A DNA stretch of 64,000 nt, from positions 282,703-346,702 of the forward strand of contig JAFBJZ010000916.1 of NCBI GenBank assembly GCA_016785225.1, read 5' to 3'. The position numbers were made by a program, and so were the translations under genes. Source of the DNA: Psettodes erumei (taxonomy: Eukaryota > Chordata > Actinopteri > Pleuronectiformes > Psettodidae). The notes under the pieces are model-generated. The model worked only from the letters and a program-made list of their open reading frames with translations. It was not told the origin of the DNA and did no database searches. This document shows, piece by piece, positions 1 through 12,900 of this stretch (the first letter of the stretch is position 1; the number at the start of each line of letters is the position of its first letter).

Positions 1-184
1 TTCGTTTTGTTTTACTTTTTGCAAAGAAAGTTTATTAGGTCAAAGGCCACGTGAACAGAACACATAGCTGTCAAGTGGGCTGCTCGAGGGCTGCCACTGC
101 CGCCGCCCTCTGAATTCCTGTGCACCTCGCCTCCCCGGGTGCCGAGTGACGCGCTCTCATATGTGTGATTTCTTTGTGCCGCAG

Positions 185-405
185 CTACCTGAAGCGGTTC
201 AAGGTGATGAAAATCAAGGTGCTGCGCTCGTGGTGCCGACAGATCCTCAAAGGCCTCCACTTCCTGCACACCCGCGCTCCGCCCATCATTCACAGGGACC
301 TGAAATGCGACAACATCTTCATCACGGGGCCCACGGGCTCAGTGAAGATAGGTGACCTGGGGCTAGCCACGTTGAAGAGGGCCTCCTTTGCCAAGAGCGT
401 CATAG
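185..405 (+). CDS. wnk1: wnk1 exon: catalytic loop and start of activation loop
   Basis: The acceptor is gccgcag at 178-184 and the donor gtagg follows 405. The exon starts with the last base of a Thr codon and then reads YLKRFKVMKIKVLRSW. HRDLKCDN lies at 291-314, with the catalytic Asp in HRD. The Mg-binding motif is DLG (354-362) instead of DFG, as is typical of WNKs; the Leu helps form the chloride-binding pocket in known WNK1 structures. KSVIG at the end carries the activation-loop Ser equivalent to human Ser382. The WNK-specific ATP-site lysine and subdomains I-V are encoded upstream of the window. Confidence 0.95.
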
Positions 406-3400
406 GTAGGAAGACGAATGTGCACCGCCGCTGAAGACATAAATCCCTGTGTGTCTCAATGACATGTTTAGGTTTGTGACGGTAAAGAAAGTGACACAGC
501 TGACAGTGATATATGAGAGTTCATTCTGACGACGCCCGCTTCGCGTACGCACACGCGCAGCCTCGTATATGCAAAGACGCGCAGTTCTGTACAGACTGCA
601 CGCACCTACTGCGTGTGAACTTTACCGCTTCTGAAATGTCGGGTCGTTAAAGCAAACTGCGGCACACACCCGCCAGTCTGCTAGTAAGCTAGGATTAAGC
701 TGTCTGGAGATGTGATGGCACAAACACACACACACCCTGCATATAATACACAAGTCGAGTACAGAGTGTCTGTTCTGCTCCATATAATATATTGGCTGCC
801 TGTCAGTAGTGTCGTTGTACAGTTGACCACAAGCATTCTGGTATTCTCGCAGTTTCTCACACACGGGGCACATGAACGCGCATACTCTCACGCACTTGAG
901 GCAACAATGATATGCTTAGTAAATCTCACGGCTGCCTTGTAGCAATTAGGCAAACCTCAAGCATTTGGACACTTGAGGAAACCCACACACGACAAACATT
1001 GCCGGGATACCATGCGGTACCCCATGGCGTGCTTGCAATGTTACACTTTCAGCTGTGAGACTGAACACATCTCCTTGTCGCAAGATTTTAGTACGTGATG
1101 GATAAATGAAAGAGCCGTTCTGTTTTTTTTTTAGCCACAATGTTTACTTGAACATCAAAGGTGAAATTGCGCTCATGGGAAATGAAAGACAGAATAAGCA
1201 TACAAATATTTGATTTATTAGGGAGTAAGAATAGGAGAGATCATGTTCTGGCTGTGTTACAAGTTGTCGGGACGTTCCCACATTTGGAAATACGTTGAAC
1301 TGCCAATGCGACTCATGTTTCTGCAGCAGTGCTCATCTATAGTACATAGTATGTGCAGTGTGCCGTGGAATGCATCTGCCACAGAATGTGAAATACCGCT
1401 GTTTTTCTTCTCCTTTGCGTCAGGCACCCCGGAGTTCATGGCTCCGGAGATGTATGAGGAGAAGTACGATGAATCCGTAGACGTCTACGCCTTCGGGATG
1501 TGTATGCTGGAGATGGCCACCTCAGAGTACCCTTACTCCGAGTGTCAGAACGCTGCCCAGATCTACCGCCGGGTCACAAGCGTAAGTCTGCATCAACCGC
1601 ACGGCGTATGGGTGTGTATGTGTTTTCACAGCCTCAGCTGGGAATGCTGGTAGACGCCAAGAGACGCCAAGTTGGGACATTTGTGTTGTGCATCTACAAG
1701 CCTTGTTTGTCTTTTTTTTTTTTTTTTTATCCTCACATCCTCCTCTGCCAGGCTCTCTCTGCCACCCCCCATACTTGTTTACTGACTATATTAATAAGTT
1801 TGGCATGAGCTGCAGGAGATCCAGTCATATGACAGTGTTTTTGCACTGATTAGTCTCTCCCGCTTGTTCTCGGGGCCCTCCCCTGTTCTCTTTTGCAACA
1901 CGAAGAAAACAGTAGCGACGGGACACCACGCGTCTGGCTACATTTTTTTCTCCACCACTAGAGAGCAGCACTGAGCAAATCCTGCCATGTCGGGTCCAAA
2001 AACGAATGTCCCTTGAACAGGTCCTTTGGTTTTAGTGTTGCAGCCAAACACTCGCCGTCCAGTGGCCAGACGTATCGTTGTCATTGCGAGAAAGTTGAAA
2101 ACAGATGTCGGGTACGAATCAAAGCACATCAATGTTTTCTGCCAAAAATGTGGAGTGAAAACCAAATGTGAAATCAGTTTCTTCTGGCAGTCAAATACTA
2201 ATATCGGCGTGAATCTGTGTATCAACAAAAAGCCTCATGCATTAACTCGTCTGACAGAAAGGCAACAAATCCCCCTTTAGTCTTTCTAACATTTACAGAC
2301 TTTGTTAAAAAAAGTGATGGCAGTTGGCTGGAAACAGAGTGAAAAAATGAGACAGAGACAACAACAGATGCAATTATGGGCTGTTTTAAGTTAAGTGCTG
2401 CTGAGGCCATCACACACACACATTTGTGGCAGGCAGATGAGAGCTGTCTCCCTCCTTTCCCCACAGGAGTTCAGCTCTGTGGAGGCTGACAGTGGTGGTT
2501 AATGGGCCGATGGAATTACTAGAACTCTTTCTCTTTTTTTCTTCTCTCCATCCCTCTGTTGTTCCGCAGTCATCTCTCTCTCCTCTCTGCGTCTCTTTCT
2601 CCTGACACATCGCTTCATTGGAAACGCCATTTTTATGTTGCTGAAAATGGTGCAAAAGAAGAAAAAAGAAATGATGTGGGCACTTCTTACACCTGTGATT
2701 AAATGCAGTTTTTTTGGGGTAAAAAATATTCAAACAAGAGAAGGATCAACATCAGTGTCCCTGAATATTTGTCGGGTAATACTACAGAAAGGTAATGCTG
2801 TTTAGCTTATGGGTGAGTGCAACATCTCCATGAGCTGAAACAAAATGCTGCTGTTACCTCAGGTGAAGTCGAGCATTAAAATTTCATGGTAACTTCAGAC
2901 ACACACTGGCAGCAGATAAAAACTGATCCACAACATGCCATCACTTCTACCTCACTCACATTCACACCAATGTTAAGTCAAGTGTTACATTTGCCATGTG
3001 CGTTCTCCCATATGCTTTAATTTCTACTCAGCTTCAATTTAAATTTCCATTGTTTCAGCCTTCAGGAATGGACCTGATTTAATTCACCCATACTATCTGG
3101 CCTGGAAATTTAAATTGAAAGGATTCAAATTAAGACCGCCTCCCTGCTTCTCACCACCACTGTGAGAGAAACTATACAGTCCTTTGTCTTTCTATCCCTG
3201 GAATCTCTCAATTCAATTTGCAAAGCTTTATGGGCAGAATAAATCCAGATGGTATATTTCATTCCACATGTCTTTCTGGTCCTCAGTCTCTCTGTCCCTG
3301 CCAGAACCCCCACCTTCCATATTCCCTCCTCTCACTCGTCCGAAACCGAAATTACTTTCCCAATTTAATCAAGCCATATTTGATTATGGTAGTGACCTAA

Positions 3401-4165
3401 GCCTCCGGGTTCACAGCTCACAAGTGACAAATTAATGGCACTAATCTCATATTCCGTAATCAACGGAGCATTTTGCTCAGATTGTTGCGTTCATTCAGCA
3501 AAACATGTTGTTAAACAGCCAGCTGCAGTTGTCCGCATTGGTTATTATCACGGACAACGCACACGCACACACATGCACGCACTCAAACTTGTGACAACCC
3601 CGGGGTGTCTCAGTCACCTGCTCCCTTTCATTTTGCTGCTTAATCCATCCCTCTATTTTTCAACCTCGGTTAACCCCTGATGTTTCAACACCACTTTATT
3701 GATTTTATTAATCGGGCATGCGACAGTGTTCTCAGCTGACAGGATCTGCTCCTCCCTTCCAGTTATTTGAGGACATTTTTTTTGTTTCTTTGTTTGTTTT
3801 TTTCTGGACGTTTCCCCGATATTTGTTTTTCTTCATGGTCATCTCTTTACTGAAGCTGTTGCATTACCGCCATCAGACCCGTACCGTACCGTATAAAACC
3901 AGAGGCGTTGTAAGACATTGAACGGGGCAGGAAAGAAAACGGAAAACAAATTTATTAATTAAAGCTTTTTTCTTCTTGTGAATTACAAGAAAAAACATAA
4001 AGTGTTATTGAGTGTGTTTTTTGTCTGATGGAGAGGCTGAGGGAGCCTGAACGGTTCGTCATCATATACCTTCACGTGCAATGTTGTTGATGTTCTTCAT
4101 GGTCCTGCTCTCTCTGGAACATTCCTTCCCTCCACTCAGCCTTGTTAAACTAAAATCAAGCTTTT

Positions 4166-4196
<31 letters not shown>

Positions 4197-6896
4197 CTCC
4201 ATCCTCCCTTCTTCTGTCAGACTTAATACCATTACTTCCTCCATTAGTCCTAACTTTGTTTGGCTCTGGAATCTCAGAGTGTGTGAGAGAGAGAGAGAAA
4301 GAGAGATATGGGGGGTTGTTATGTAATGGTGAACTGGTGGGGTTGCAGGGGAGAAGCCAAGAAAGTAAAGTAGAGGAGGAAAGGAAGACGGCCGGAGGAG
4401 GGAGCAGGAGGAGGTGGTCGTTCGCTGGCACAAGCAGGTTGAGATCAGCAGTCGCTTTGATTAAAAAACTTTATTCTAAGATATCCGTCAAACTCTGTAG
4501 TCAGTCATCTTAGTGCTTCCTCGGTAAGTTACTTTATTTGATCAATCATCTATCCACCTAATTTTCTGTCATTTAGCTGTTTTAATATTTTATGGTAACC
4601 CACGTTTCTTCTCTCTTCTCTCTTTTCCTGAGTGTTTTATGACTTTCTATCTGCACTCAGTTCAGTGACTTGGCATTTTTGCATCTGTAACAGTTGGCAA
4701 TCAAATGCACTCAGCCGATTACATAACTGACCAGAAAGTTTGTCCGTACAGGTGTATGACGGAGGGAGAGAATGTAGCGTTTAACTGATTCTAACTGTTC
4801 TCCTCTCGCTCGTCTTTGCCTCAGTCTGAGTTTCGTTGGCCTGGTCATTCAGATGCCCTGAGGCGAGCTGAGTTCAGTGCAGGCCTTCTGAATGGCAGAC
4901 CTGAAATGTTTTGTGCCTTCAGCGTTTTTTTTTTCTTCATTGTACCCATTGGAACTTTGTTATCATCAGGCCGCAGATGTGCTTTATCTTAATGCGAGTA
5001 AGGAATGAGTCAGTCCCGGCTGATGCCTTTTATTGTGATTCGTTATTGATTCTCGGGAGGACTGGTGTGTTGATGTGGTAATTAACCCCCGGACCGAACT
5101 GGTACTGGACAGTCTCTGACAATACAGGACCTCCACGTGTCAAATGTTTAACCTTACAACCTTGTTGCAGTAAAATAGTCTGTTAGCATGACTGGTTAAT
5201 TTGAATTACAATGGGCATGACACAGACATCGTACAGTTTAATTAGTCTTGCAGTGGTACAGAAGGAGGTCGGTGTCCATCCTTGGACAGTTTCCAGTATG
5301 TTTGGATTTTATTTGTCCTGTTTTGTATTTACTATATTGAAGAGTTTTTTCATTTTCCAACTTATTTAGAGACACAGAAGATGGACGGCTAGATTAAATC
5401 TCGCCTGCATTTTAGTTCCAGCAAGTTTGTCTTCCCCTTCTGTGTGTGAGGGTCTCTGCGTTTGACTCCCGGTCCTTCTTATAAAGCCTCACTGCTCCTT
5501 TCTGTGTGTGTGTATGTGTGTGTGTGTGTGTGTGATCTTTGAAGGGGGTGAAGCCTGGCAGTTTTGACAAGGTCGCCATTCCTGAGGTGAAGGAAATTAT
5601 AGAGGGTTGCATCAGAACGAACAAGGATGAGAGGTGAGTCGCTCAAACTCAAACTATCACGTGCCAAATCTGGACCCGCTGACAGTCTTGCAGTGTAGCA
5701 GTTTCTCTGGATTTCTGTTTTTACAGGGTTCTGCAGTCTTCCACTGTTAGATTTACAAAGAACATTCAGTCTTTAAGGTTCATACGGCCGGCGATGCGTG
5801 TTGGTACAATTCAAAATGATCCCGTTTTTATTCCACACGGGTGGAGAGACTGAACAGTAAAATCCTGTTACCGATCACTGATGTTTTCATCAAGAGCCAT
5901 CAAGAGGTTAGAGCTTAGAGCCATCCAGCAGATTAATGAAATATCATGTCTCTCCTGTTAGCTTAGCAGTGGCAGATCAGCTCACAAGGCCTTGCCAGTA
6001 TTACATCATATCAATCTCTCTCTCTCTCTCGCTCTCTCTGGGAAAATGCTTTATGGCTCTTTTCCTTCATTTATCCTCTGTTCTAAATCTTTGCGTCTCC
6101 TGTTCCTGCAGGTACGCCATAAAGATCCTGCTGAACCACGCGTTCTTCCAGGAGGACACAGGCGTCAGGGTTGAACTGGCAGAAGAGGATGATGGGGAAA
6201 TGATTGCTATCAAACTTTGGCTCAGGATAGAAGACGTCAAGAAGCTTAAAGGCAAAGAGTTCTATCTTTTCATCTACTGATTTAGGATTTTTTTTTGTTA
6301 TACCTGAAGTCTTAGTCGCATTTATTGTCATCACAGAATACCCAGTAAACATGCACTTATAATTGTGTTTATATTTAGCAGCTTTTCTTAACTGCTCAGA
6401 AATTGCTATTTGGCAAATATATTGGAAATATCAAAACATATATTTTGTTTAACAACATTATATTCACGCTGTAGATTTTATTACTAACAGAGGGGCAGCT
6501 GCCTGACCAGCCATCTGTACATTGTGTGCTTTTAGGCAAATACAAAGACAACGAAGCCATTGAGTTCTCTTTTGACCTGAACAAGGATGTCCCAGAAGAT
6601 GTGGCCCAGGAAATGGTACGCACGCAGAGGGGGAAGGATGGTGGCGTGGGTGGACGGGAGGAAGCGGTATCTTAGGGAGAGACGTAAATAGAGGGGCTGA
6701 TGTGTTTGTGAAGACCGCCTGCTTGTTGGAAACCAACAGGTTGAGTCTGGCTACGTTGCCGAGGGTGACCATAAGACCATGGCCAAGGCTATCAAGGACC
6801 GTGTGTCTCTGATCCGGAGGAAGAGAGAACAGAGGCAGCTGGTACGGGAGGAACAGGAGAAGAGGAAACTGGAAGTGGAGCAGCAACAGCTACAGC

Positions 6897-6927
<31 letters not shown>

Positions 6928-9900
6928 GCAACAACAACAGCATCAGCAACAAGAAACACTCAAAACTTCACATACACAGGTTCGTAGAATTTGCTATTTT
7001 CCTTATTCCAGTTGCAGCATTGTGTACTGGAATATAATATCTGTAATGTAGAAACGGGAGTTTTTGTCTTTTCTGTTTTATTACCTTTAGTTTATAATTG
7101 GCTTGTGTTTGCCTACAGGCAGAGGCAGAGGAGACTGAAGTGGAGCAGCAGCAGCAGCTTCACTATCAGCAGAGTGGCCTCTCACACACATGTAAGACGC
7201 CCTGAGCGGAGCTCATAATCTGTACTCGCGTTGAGGATTACGAAATTTACACAGCATTGACAAATGTTGCATCTGGAGTGAATGGAGGTATGAATACTCA
7301 GCTCGTTCTTCTCTCTCTCAGCTGAAGGAGGTATGGACAGCGGCCAGGGCTCCTCGGTTTTCTCTTCAGACTCCCCCCACCTCGGTCAGCTGACCATGTC
7401 GTACAGCTGCCCCCCTTCCACCCAGCCCCCCTCTCAGCCCCAGACCCCCTATCCCCAGACCCCCTCTGCTACCACGCAGCAGCACCCTGGCTACGCTCAG
7501 CAGCCGCAGCCCATGGTGAGTGGTGACATGTCATCCAGATGAGAGAGATGCGCTTGTGTGGGATTAATTTTGCACGGTGCACTGTGAGTGGCGCCGTGCT
7601 CACAGGCAGGCTGAAAATGACTCATCAGCCTGAAGTGAGCGTGGCGCCGTGTTTTGCAGTGGGAGTGAGGTGGAATGACGTTTGCAGTGTCGGCGAGTGG
7701 GCTGGGGAAATCTAATTGCAGTTATGTGCTGGGAAAAAAAACACGCGAGAGCACGCTGCTGATTGGTTCTAATCTGTAGATCTTAACCTTTGAACCGAAG
7801 AAGAACGAAAAGAGGAGTACCAGAAGGTTATTCTGTCGTTTTCTTGCCCACTGAAGCACGCCATGGCAGGGAGACAGAGACGCATTTGACAAACAAAATC
7901 AGTTTGTCTGCCACTATTTTAGCCGTTTAGACAGTTGGGTATAACACAGTCTGATATTTGATGATATCTTGATATTGTCAGTCAGTCTGAGAACTGAGGT
8001 GGTCAGTCAACTGCTTACTTTTATCATACCAGCAGTTCAGTTTCTCATGGATTCCATCATAAAAATTCACATTCACTCTTTCTTTAGCCTCCGAGATTCT
8101 CATCCTGCCACTCTATCTCTTTCGTTACTCTTTCTTTCTTTCTCCTTCCCTCAAACCTCCTTGTGCTGTACGTTAAAAATGCCTTCTTCAGTTTGATCCT
8201 TCATCTGCACACCCAGTTGTTGCATCTATTTTTTTCCAGTTACTGTTCTTTTTGTTACAGTTACATTGTATTTTTCCTTTTCATATTTTAAAAACTTGTT
8301 CCATGCGTTGATATTTTGGGCATATTTGTGTCACATCAACCAACCCTCCTACTCCTTATGACCCCTGGATTTAGTTTTTTTATGTTGCTTCCGTCACTCA
8401 CTAAGAGAATGTTTCCTGAGGGTCGCTGTTTTAACATCGTTGCCCCTTTTAGCAGCCCTGAGTCAAAGTCTGCACTCAGGGGCACCTCTAAAAAATGAAG
8501 CGGCAATCACGTCTCATTACATTTCACATAGCAGACATTTCCATCCAGTGACCTTTAGATCACAGATGTTCTACAGACCCAGCAGCCACGCCAGCTGATT
8601 TATTATTGAGCTGTATGATCGTTCCCGTTTGTAGACTGATTGATTGAATAATTGATTCAATGACAGTCTTCGCTTTTTTTATTTAGGTCTGTCTTTGAAG
8701 TAGCAGAACATTTCTTATTTCCTCATCAAAGGTCATTGCAGCTGGGAGACTGTGTGTAGACAGACATACTTGGGGGTTTTTTTTGTATTACATAATTACA
8801 TAATGAATTATTTTGAATAATCATCCTTCCCTTTTATGAAATGGTGTGTTTTTTTTTTATTTGGTTGATATTGACTTATGCTCATATTCTGTTTCTTTTG
8901 ACATTGTTCTGTTTCTGCATTCAGTTATAAGATCATTTCTGAGTCTTTGTGTTATTGTGTTTTGTGTTGTTATGCATTTTTAACTATGCAAGGGTTTTGC
9001 TCCATTAAGAAATTTGCTTTTGGGAAAAGTGAAATTCACTCTTACAGATTCACTGCTACTGAATTTTCCTCTCTAAATCTTTTAATAATTTATTTTAGTA
9101 GCTGTTATCTTGCTTGATAATTTATTCCTTTTTTAGTTATGGAAGTATTTTTCACAACATTTTAAACTATGACTATTCTTTTGGGAACTTTCTTCAATCA
9201 TTTAGTTGATTTTGTTTGTGTTTTCATCGCTTTCCATATGTTTGTCCTGTTACCATTGTTTTGTATGTCAGTATTTACTTAATTTTTGTACTTTAATTTC
9301 TTTGTGTTTGTTTTTCATGTTGGTCCCACCCTCTTCCATCACCCCTCCCTGGCCTCCAGTCTGCGTCGCGCCGTCGTCGAAGTCGTAGCATGTCCGTTTG
9401 CGTCCCCCCGTCCTCCTACTCCTTTTCCCATGCTCCTCCGCCCATGGCAGCTCCTCCAAAGCAGCCCTCCACCCCTCCTCCAGATCTGTCCTCCTCATCC
9501 TCCTACGTCACCGCACCCCCCTGCATGCCTCTCGCTGCTGAGAGGGACACATTCGCTGGGCGCCTCTCCAAGGCCCTGGAGACAGTCCTACCCCTTCACT
9601 CTGCCTCCTCTCTGCCCCGGGCCAGGCAGCGGAGGGCCAGCCTACCTGCCCTGTTCTCCACCCCCGTAGGTTCACAATCTAAATCGCCAGGGGCCACAGC
9701 GGTGGTGAGAACCAGAGAGGAAGGGAGGGAGAGAGATAGATGCAGGGTATGGGCCACACTGGTGTCTGAAATTATAGAAATAAAACTGCTTACATAACTT
9801 CAGAATTAGAACAGTGCTCATTGTCACTGTAAATGGAAACCCCTGACAAATTAAATATACCGCTGCAGCATATGTAATTTGTTCTAACTGTTGGATTACA

Positions 9901-12900
9901 GTATGAATGAAAGGACTGTTGATACACATACAGTGATACGGATTGTTTTATTGCTGCTGAGGTAACGTGACAGTTGTTTGTCACATGCCGAGACAGACGA
10001 CAAATACATAAACAACTGCATAGAATCAAAAAATTCAATTTATTTGCAAGTTAATTAATCATGCAAGTTAAGATGCACAGAGAAAAGACGATCTTGAGCT
10101 GATTTAGTGCGACTGTAGCCTTCCTAGTCCCCTTTACTGAATACAGTACAGTCCACTTCATAGTTTTCATATTAATAAAGTATTTTTCTGTGATGATAGA
10201 GGAGCTAACTATTCAGCAAGGAGGTTTAAATGGTGTGGACTGGGCCAGTACCCAACAATGGCTTGAAACATAAGTCAGCTTTATCTATACTGTAAATTTA
10301 ATGGCATTTTAAATCTTAACTTTGGGTATTATAATAGCCTCAATCTTTCAGACACTGCTGTGAGTCTCTCGTTCTATCCTTCCATTTTTTTCTCTCTCCC
10401 TCTTATAGACCACCTTGTGTTTATATTAGATACAGACTGACCTTCTTGACCCTTAACCTCCCTCTTAAGTACAAATGCCCTAATACTCTGCGCATCTCTC
10501 CTCAGGAAAACAGCCAAAAATATAAAAAGCTGTCTATTTCAAAATGAGATGAGTATAAAGTGTTGGCCGCTAAAGTTGCTTCATCCAGAATTTGAAAAAC
10601 AATGTCTGTTCTTGGACAACAAAGTAAATGCTTTTAGCACAATTGCTATGTATAACAGCAACCAAATCCCTCATAAGCATAAGAGAAGCAGTAGGTCAAA
10701 GTGATGTAGAGCCATGCCTTAAATTATTTATATATTCTAAGTTTTGATCCATCTCCTTGTTCTCACACATTCTTTATGTCTTGATTCAAAGTTGCCGACT
10801 GCAGGAACTCAGTTAGATCATCAGCATCTTCAGGGACAAGCTGAATTGAGTCAGTTTTCTGGGGTGCAGATGCATCAGGATTCTGTTGACACCTTTAACA
10901 CTCCACTTTCTATCTACCTGTTAGCTGTCAGTGTGTGTCTCTCTTCCTGCCTCTGTGTTGTCTGCCTGCATCAGTGTTGTCTTTCGGTCTGTCAGCCTCC
11001 TGTAACTGGCTTTGCATTTTCATCTTAATACATCTTTCTCCAGTTTTAAGGTATATTCTGCCCTATGTTAACCACATTGTTGTGTTTCTAGTGTGGAGAG
11101 AGAATATATGTCTTTGTTTTCTTTTGCTATTGTTTTGAAAGTATGATCTTTTTGCCTGTCTCCTCCATTTCATGTGGGCCTTTGATGTGGTTCTCCTCTC
11201 TCATTCTCTGAGTTTCATTCTTAAATCCATTGTATCCCATTGTCGCAGCAGCATTCAGTGCCACACCCGTACAGCGGAGGAACGAGCGCAGGAGGAGGAG
11301 CAGGAGGGAGCATTCCCCTCCCAACCCTCCCCGACCCTCCTACTATTTTCTTCCCCTCCATACCTGAGCGCCCCATTTCCTTCTCGCCTCCACCCACTGG
11401 GCCTCCAAAGGCCTACAACACCCAGCGACGCAAGAGCACGTCCATTCTCGAGGCACACACCCGACACTTCCAGCCTGCCTACACTCGCTACGGGAGCAGC
11501 CTGCACCCCTTCTCTGGGATGGAGAGCATCGAGACCCCCTCTCTGTTTATGGTAAATCCTGGCTTTGCAGCGGCTGCTCAAAGACTTGGTGTCGGGGAGC
11601 CACTGCATCTCCCAGGACAATCTGACCCCAGTTTGTACGGCTATAAAGACATGAGAGCGGAGCACGAGGAAGCGGTGAGGAGGTTAAGTCTAAATCAGGC
11701 CGCCTTATTGGACCATTTTGAAGCAATGGCGTATGGAGGATATCCAATGACTGCACATCAGCTTGGTCACTTGAGTTTCCATCAGCAGAGGCAAGCAGCA
11801 GCTGCAGCTGCTAGTTTTGGTTTTGACCCCGGTCCTCCACCTCAGCCAGGGTTCCTGCACCCTCACATCATGCAAAGGATGAGTGCACACAGTCCAATCC
11901 CTCCACCCTTACCTCCCATGACTGCGTCCACCGGTGGCTCTGTATCTTCTTCGTCATCTGAGGGCTGCTATCCTCCACCGCAACATGCTTCTCCGTCCGC
12001 CTTCCCTATTTCTGCACCCCCGGTGATGGCTGACCCCCCACCATCTTCAGGAAGTGTTTTTGAATTTCATTTAGCAGCAGCTGCCGCCGCTGCTGCGGCT
12101 GCCGCTGGGGACCCGAGCCTCCTGGCATCCAGACTTTACCGGGCCCGAAGAAGCTCCATGGACCTCCCTCTGGAGGACAACACTGGGACTGGATCAGGCG
12201 GTTCAGGCACGTACAGCCGCCTCCAGCCAGTGACAGAAGAGCTGTACACGTACGTCAGCCCCGAGCTCCCCTTACCTCCAGGAAGCCTTCTGCTTCACCA
12301 CACAGGTTTAGCCACCAAGGACAGAAGCCCAGAACCCTCCAGTGATTCTTTGGCCTCCTCTGATGCAGGGGAGTTCCAGTCACCTCCTCCCCCACCTCTT
12401 CTCCCCGCATTTGACTCCTCAGCCGCTCAGTCCATCCCTCACTCATCCTCCACTGCGCTCTACGATTCATTTGGGGGAGTGCCTCCCATTGATCCCCAGG
12501 GGCATCCACCCTCCATGCAGAGCTTTCTCCCTCCCACCCCATCCTCCGAGCTCCCGCCTGGCGGAGCATCATCAACCCATCTGGAGTCTATGATCCAGAG
12601 CGCCTGGGCCCGGCATGGAGGGGTGGTACCAGCCCAACCCGATATGACATACCATGAGTCATTGCTGGCCATGCAGGCTGCAAACCCCACTCTGGTACTG
12701 AGTTTAGACCTTAAACCCCCCCCTCGACCCCCTGGGCCAGTTACTAGTTTAAATTGCGTAGCTGCTTTTTTGATAAAGCTCCACAAACAGCTGATGGATA
12801 TATTGTTACTGCTAACTTATTCTATTAGGATCTTCTCTCCATTGCTGTTTGACTGTAAATTGTCAGCATCTCATAGAATTTCACAGTAGACATCTAACAC

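Noticed and set aside
1582..5544. A KS-WNK1-like alternative first exon (mammalian exon 4a) in the matching intron
   Set aside because: No short ATG-led cysteine-rich frame with a fitting donor was recognised; this intron shows only repeats and T-rich sequence.
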